Source: Rhizophlyctis rosea (lineage: Eukaryota; Chytridiomycota; Chytridiomycetes; Rhizophlyctidales; Rhizophlyctidaceae). From it: a stretch of DNA of 11,433 bases. A model generated the notes under the pieces. The model did not search any database, was not told the origin of the DNA, and saw only the letters and a list, made by a program, of their open reading frames with translations. Position numbers and translations under genes: made by a program. The DNA lies in contig JADGJC010000668.1 in NCBI GenBank assembly GCA_027596075.1, forward strand, positions 1 to 11,433, in the 5' to 3' direction. Position 1 is the stretch's first letter. Every line of letters begins with the position of its first letter. This document shows, one piece after another, positions 8,020-11,433 of this stretch.

Positions 8020-9402
8020 ATGATACTGCCACCAGAACTCGTCCTCATGATCGCCAGGCTCACTCCTCCACCTGCCTGCCATTACCTCCGCTTCGCTTCC
8101 AAACGAACCCGAGCCCTCATCTCCTTCGAAGACGTAGTATGGGCCGAAGCAGGCTGGCGACGGTACACCCAGGGTCTCCAAAAATGTTGGCGGTGGGCGG
8201 TGACGAAAGGTCACCTCGAAATCGTCACCACGTACATCCACGACGTGAAAGCAAAAGACCTTGTAAGAGCACTTGGTATAGCTGCTGAGAAGGGACACTT
8301 AGAGCTAGTAATGCTGTTCATCGAAGATTGTAGTGTAGACGTTCATTCCGACGACGACCACCCGCTCAAGCTCGCTTCACAACACGGTCACTACGAGGTT
8401 GTCAAATATCTTATAGACGTCGGGGCGGACGTTCACGCTGGTGACGACAACGCACTCGATCATGCGGCATATGGAGGACATCTAGAAGTAGTGAACCTTC
8501 TCATTGGCGCAGGTGCCAACGTAGTTGCAGCCGGTCCAGGGTTCCCGTTGTACTTCGCGGCAAGCCAAGGTCATAGTCTAGTAGTGCAGGCCTTATTGAA
8601 TGCGGGTGCAGACGTTCACCGGAGTGACGACTACGCAATCAAGCAAGCAGCAACAGCAGCAGTATCAGCAGCAGCAGCCAAGCGGAGTGTGTCCAAGTAT
8701 TTAGATAGTATGGAAGTACTCTTGAGGGCTGGAGCTGATTTGGAGGGAATACAGCTGAGAGTATTGGAAATTGCTGCAGGGGAGGGTCGGGTAGAGATTG
8801 TTAAAGCGTGGTTGCATGCAGGGATGAGCATTCAGAGTGATGGTGGGGAATGTGTTGCTTTGATAGAAGCTGCTAAGGGCGGGCACATGGAGGTAGTGAA
8901 ATTACTGTTAGTTCATGGGGTGAGCAACCGGAACTCCTGCAATCGGGCGCTCGCTGGCGCGACGTTGGGGGGACACACAGACATCATCAACGCCATGATC
9001 TGGTCACGCGTGGCAGACTTTAGGGCTTTCCTGTCGGCTCAAGGAACCAGGTGCCGCCAGCATGGGATTCAAGTCTGGCAGTCCTTTGACTTCATCACAA
9101 TCACCACATTGCTTGAACAACGCTCTCTCCACCTCTCAGGCGACAATATCATCTTCCTCCTCGAAGGCGTTTCCGAAAAAGGCGATGTCGAAGCCATTCC
9201 TCCGTTACTGGCCCTTACAAAACCCAGCTTCACACTTCGGAAAGCTCTTCGCGAGGCACTTTTGCGCGCAGCCAGCCATGGTTATGTAGATGCTGTTGGG
9301 GCAATGTTGAGGACATGCTGGGATAGGAAGGATGGGTTTTGGGGGATGCTGCGCGGAATCTTAGATAAGGAGGTTGAGGAAGGAGAAGGGGGCTACGAGT
9401 AG
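8020..9402 (+). CDS. F-box-like/ankyrin-repeat protein, 460 residues
   Basis: Probable substrate adaptor for an SCF-type ubiquitin ligase, or a protein-binding scaffold; the role is inferred from domain order. ATG 8020 is in good context (TACC-ATG) and is immediately followed by the F-box-like motif ILPPELVLMIARL (residues 2-14) and HYLRFASKRTRALI (21-34). An in-frame upstream opening at 7966 is GTG and precedes the motif, so I reject it. Ankyrin units follow from about 53: KGHLEIV, KGHLELV, HGHYEVVKYLIDVGADV (122-138), GGHLEVVNLLIGAGANV (152-168), QGHSLVVQALLNAGADV (183-199), SMEVLLRAGADL (230-241), EGRVEIVKAWLHAG, GGHMEVVKLLLVHG (287-300), GGHTDII. One unit is interrupted by an Ala-rich insert (209-220) encoded by GCA/CAG-type repeats. 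The region after about 330 has no clear repeats and ends acidic. No intron is needed and no damage is seen. It ends at TAG 9400. Confidence 0.88.
   Translation: MILPPELVLMIARLTPPPACHYLRFASKRTRALISFEDVVWAEAGWRRYTQGLQKCWRWAVTKGHLEIVTTYIHDVKAKDLVRALGIAAEKGHLELVMLFIEDCSVDVHSDDDHPLKLASQHGHYEVVKYLIDVGADVHAGDDNALDHAAYGGHLEVVNLLIGAGANVVAAGPGFPLYFAASQGHSLVVQALLNAGADVHRSDDYAIKQAATAAVSAAAAKRSVSKYLDSMEVLLRAGADLEGIQLRVLEIAAGEGRVEIVKAWLHAGMSIQSDGGECVALIEAAKGGHMEVVKLLLVHGVSNRNSCNRALAGATLGGHTDIINAMIWSRVADFRAFLSAQGTRCRQHGIQVWQSFDFITITTLLEQRSLHLSGDNIIFLLEGVSEKGDVEAIPPLLALTKPSFTLRKALREALLRAASHGYVDAVGAMLRTCWDRKDGFWGMLRGILDKEVEEGEGGYE
8641..8679 (+). repeat. GCA-rich microsatellite inside the ankyrin gene
   Basis: An imperfect GCA repeat encodes an Ala-rich run (residues 209-220: QAATAAVSAAAA). 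It sits where an ankyrin helix pair should continue, so it lengthens one repeat by about 20 residues together with the following KRSVSKYL. Slippage is the likely origin. Confidence 0.75.
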
Positions 9403-9949
9403 AGAGTTGTTGGAGGTTGGGTGCTTGTTTGAAGGGTTTAGGAGGGATTGAGGTCATCGATCGTTGACGTTGAATGCTAGCATCGTTTCTCGATGGGAAA
9501 TTTTATCGAATTAGCTTTGTTGATATGATGGAGATTGATTGTACATTCTTTGAGTATACGCTGTGCCTTGCCATAACGTCCATGAATGAACGGATGAGAA
9601 ATGTATGCAAGATCTTTGCATGCGGAGATCAATGTGTTGGTCCTTCATGATCTCATTATAGTTTTCCGTTATCATTGGTAGTGTGTGGTTGCTTCGGATC
9701 TCGAGTGGCGCAGTTATGCTGGTGCCTTGAGCCCTGCACAAGAGAGATCCGTGCATCTTTTCCATCTTTTCACAATCTGACGTGCTTTCTGAAAATGAGC
9801 AAAACCCACCTGACACTGACAATATACCCACTAACTCGGTTGCATACTCAACACAACCTCCCTGCCCTCCTCAAGTTCCCACCACTGCCTCCCTCCCTCC
9901 AAGTTCCCTTTGCTTTCCTCAACTCCCCCAACCCCTCGAACCCACCAGA
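9403..9949. other. Intergenic region with a pyrimidine-rich promoter-like tract
   Basis: 547 bp between two plus-strand genes. The last 100 bp or so (about 9850-9948) are very rich in C and T (blocks such as CCTCCCTGCCCTCCTC), like CT-rich fungal promoters, and lead directly to the F-box-like ATG at 9950. An inverted repeat, ATGCAA-GATCT-TTGCAT, lies at 9605-9621. ORFs across the tract are open only because of its composition. Confidence 0.45.
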
Positions 9950-11127
9950 ATGCTCGTCCTCCCCATAGAACTCATCACCAAAATCCTCCTCCGTCCCTAG
10001 ACCCGCAAATGATCTACCCCAATCGCCACAATTTTCTCAGTCCGGTACCACTACCCTGACCTCCGCAATGCTGTCCTCCCGCGCCACCCAAACGCAACAA
10101 TGGAAAGTGCCTAAGAAAGAGGGCAGGTCGACCTCTCGGACTGGTGGCTGGACGGAAAACTAGGACAATTGTTATCCTGAACGGTATCTGCGTCAGATCG
10201 AGCCAGTGCAAAAAGACACCTCCACGTGCTGGAATGGTGGGGTCGGAGCGGGTTGACGCCACTGAATTATACATGGTAAGCTATCAACGATGCCTGTCAC
10301 TTTGGGCATGTACCATGTCTTGGAGTGGTGGATCAACAGCGGGTTAGCGCTCCGGCATTCCAACCTGGTTAATATGGCCAGCAAGTCTAGACATGTCTCC
10401 GTGTTGCAGTGGTGGAAAGACGCTGGGACGCCGTGGGGGTGGAGTGAGGATGCTCTTAATGGAGCTAGTAAGGAGGGACATGTTGATGTGTTGTAGTGGT
10501 GGAAGTGTGGTGGGTTGGAGATGAAGTATAGTGTTTGGGCTGTGACGTTGGCTCGTGAGATGGGGAATGTTGCGGTGTTGGAGTGGTGGACGCGCAGTGG
10601 GTTGGAAGTGCGGTGGAATGTAAAGGCTGTTGATTGTGCGAGTACGTTTGAGTTTGTTGGGGTTTTGGAGTGGTGGTTGGCGTCAGGGTCGGAGATGAAG
10701 TGGACGGAGGAGGCTGTGGATTTTGCTAGCTGGTGCGGGCATGTACATGTTTTGGACTGGTGGGGGAAGTCAGGGTTGAAGATGAAATGGGGCACCACGC
10801 CGATTGATTTGGCAGGCCAACGTGGACTTGTTTCCATTTTGGAATGGTGGAAGGTATCCGGGTTGAAAATGAAGGGGACGGAGAGAGCAATTAATGGCGG
10901 CTAAGAATGGACATGAAGTTGTTTTGGAGTGGTGGAGGTTGAGCGGATTGCCATTCAAGTATTCTAATTGGGTGATGAGGGAGATGCTGGAGGAGGTTAT
11001 GGTATGGTGGGAGAGGCATTCAAGGGAAATTTGGAAGAAGCGGGGGAAAGGGCTGGCTGCTGTTCTTGGTCGTGTGAAGATACTGGGACGGGAGGAAGGG
11101 GGTCTGTGTCCTTACTTCTCTGCGTGA
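9950..11127 (+). pseudogene. Decayed F-box-like gene with 29-residue WW ankyrin-like repeats
   Basis: The start is ATG 9950, with MLVLPIELITKILLR, an F-box-like opening parallel to that of the gene upstream. Damage follows at once: TAG (9998) and TGA (about 10010) in a frame-shifted patch, after which the original frame returns (IATIFSVRYHYPDLRNAVLP). TAA 10112 and TGA 10178 follow. Ankyrin-like units then run with a W-W pair at 10142, 10235, 10326, 10410, 10497, 10584, 10671, 10758, 10845, 10930 and 11005. Further lesions are TAA 10283 (after NYTW), one extra C at about 10313 (GTACCATG for GTACATG), TAG 10494 replacing what is CAG or GAG in other units, and a unit of 85 instead of 87 nt near 10895 that shifts the frame. 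The stop at 11125 closes the last frame. Homologous units make the inferred original easy to follow. F-box proteins recruit substrates to ubiquitin ligases; this copy is unlikely to. Confidence 0.8.
10142..10935 (+). repeat. Coding tandem repeat, 87-nt period (29 residues, WW motif)
   Basis: Consensus by eye: V-L-E-W-W-x-x-S-G-L-E-M-K-W-x-x-x-A-V-D-x-A-S-x-x-G-H-V-H. Distances between successive TGGTGG codon pairs are 93, 91, 84, 87, 87, 87, 87, 87 and 85 nt; the four central units are exact in length and the outer ones deviate. Units are diverged at DNA level, so this is an old protein repeat and not a recent DNA duplication. The A-x-x-x-G-H and V-L-E elements resemble ankyrin helices, but the period is shorter than the canonical 33. 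Confidence 0.85.
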
Positions 11128-11293
11128 GTGGTGGGGAAAGGGGGGTGTTATGTAAGTCAGTGGTCCGTTGTACATCCAATCCGTGAAAGTACAATCACAC
11201 AATTGTGACCTTGCCTTCATAGGATCTTGGTTAACGGTGTATGAGTATGCTGACATCAAAAATGCAACGGCCGTTGCGCCTTCCATGGGGTTG
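11128..11293. other. Short intergenic stretch with palindromes
   Basis: No gene. It contains a perfect 14-bp palindrome, GCAACGGCCGTTGC (11264-11277), and CACAATTGTG (about 11199-11208). It lies between the 3' end of the decayed WW-repeat gene and the 43-bp duplication that flanks the tRNA. Confidence 0.5.
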
Positions 11294-11321
11294 CAAGATC
11301 TGAACAACGCGTTCTGGTAAG

Positions 11322-11328
11322 AAAAAAA
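11322..11328 (-). terminator. Duplicated T7 run (distal copy), possible backup terminator
   Basis: This is the second T7 run on the minus strand, exactly 43 bp beyond the first because of the tandem duplication. It would act only on read-through transcripts. Confidence 0.4.
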
Positions 11329-11364
11329 TATTTTTACAAGATCTGGACAACGCGTTCTGGTAAG

Positions 11365-11371
11365 AAAAAAA
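11365..11371 (-). terminator. Pol III T7 terminator of the tRNA (proximal copy)
   Basis: On the minus strand the tRNA 3' end (11395) is followed by a TTTTTTT run 24-30 nt downstream. Runs of four or more T end RNA polymerase III transcription. Confidence 0.6.
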
Positions 11372-11394
11372 TATTTTTGCATCGCCCTTTGTAA

Positions 11395-11433
11395 TGGTTT
11401 CGTCCGGGATCGAACCGGAGACCTCCTGTGTGT
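11395..11433 (-). tRNA. tRNA-Val, 3' half (5' half outside the window)
   Basis: Read on the minus strand from 11433: ACAC (end of the anticodon loop), ACAGG (anticodon stem 3' strand), AGGTC (variable loop), TCCGG-TTCGATC-CCGGA (a perfect T arm with the TTCGA motif), CGAAACC (acceptor 3' strand) and discriminator A at 11395. The visible loop bases place A35 and C36 of the anticodon, so the anticodon is NAC and the amino acid valine; AAC is the most likely form in fungi. CCA is not encoded, as in eukaryotic nuclear tRNA genes. The internal B box falls in the T arm (GGTTCGATCC). The D arm, A box and any intron lie beyond the window. Confidence 0.88.

Larger units (their letters stand above)
11294..11379. 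repeat. 43-bp tandem duplication flanking the tRNA
   Basis: Two units, 11294-11336 and 11337-11379, differ at only two positions (CTGAAC/CTGGAC and the last base). Each holds AACGCGTT, a T7 run as read on the minus strand, and a perfect AAAAATATTTTT palindrome. The high identity implies a recent duplication. It lies immediately 3' of the minus-strand tRNA. Confidence 0.9.

Noticed and set aside
7834..8298. 154-codon minus-strand ORF
   Set aside because: It overlaps the promoter and 5' end of the intact ankyrin gene on the opposite strand and resembles nothing known.
9782..9949. Extension of the WW-repeat gene upstream to 9782
   Set aside because: The opening codon is GTG, and the frame runs through a CT-rich promoter-like tract that stays open because of composition; ATG 9950 begins the F-box-like motif.
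1..11433. CRISPR array, bacterial operon or phage cassette
   Set aside because: There is no regularly spaced repeat array, no Shine-Dalgarno-led gene series and no phage proteins; introns and the tRNA type indicate a eukaryotic nuclear genome.

Overview
The window looks like nuclear DNA of a fungus, most plausibly a chytrid-type (zoosporic) fungus. The support is: short GT-AG introns with fungal-style donors (GTATGT, GTACGT, GTAAGA, GTGAGT) and CTAAC/CTGAC-like branch sites; a eukaryotic tRNA without an encoded CCA tail; a Tc1-type transposon; and two plus-strand genes that join an F-box-like start (LPxEL) to arrays of ankyrin or ankyrin-like repeats, including a 29-residue repeat built on V-L-E-W-W that I associate with chytrid proteomes. 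The lineage is an inference; no marker gene is present.

Layout. 1-890: the 5' part of a Tc1-like transposon, transposase on the minus strand and cut by the window edge. 891-2600: no convincing gene; a GGAT microsatellite, a TA run, some inverted repeats and an isolated intron-like signature. 2628-5643, minus strand: a set of poorly preserved or unfamiliar genes. From 5' to 3' on that strand they are a multi-exon small-protein gene with a coiled coil (5643-4818), a frame-broken fragment (4816-4497), an anonymous Pro/Ser/Asn-rich stretch, and a broken gene resembling a START lipid-binding domain (3505-2628). 6258-7552, minus strand: a multi-exon gene of unknown family with several frame breaks, two of which compensate each other. 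8020-9402, plus strand: the best-preserved gene, an intact 460-residue F-box-like/ankyrin-repeat protein. 9950-11127, plus strand: a decayed second F-box-like gene with 29-residue WW repeats. 11294-11433: a 43-bp tandem duplication carrying two T7 runs, downstream of the 3' half of a tRNA-Val on the minus strand.

How it fits together. Nothing here is an operon or a recognisable pathway. The two F-box-like repeat proteins, if functional, would be expected to act as substrate adaptors for SCF-type ubiquitin ligases (known for F-box families; inferred here). The mixture of one intact member, several decayed genes, a transposon and long gene-poor stretches suggests a fast-evolving accessory region. 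Many of the frame breaks sit in homopolymers, so sequencing or assembly error must be excluded before the broken genes are accepted as pseudogenes.
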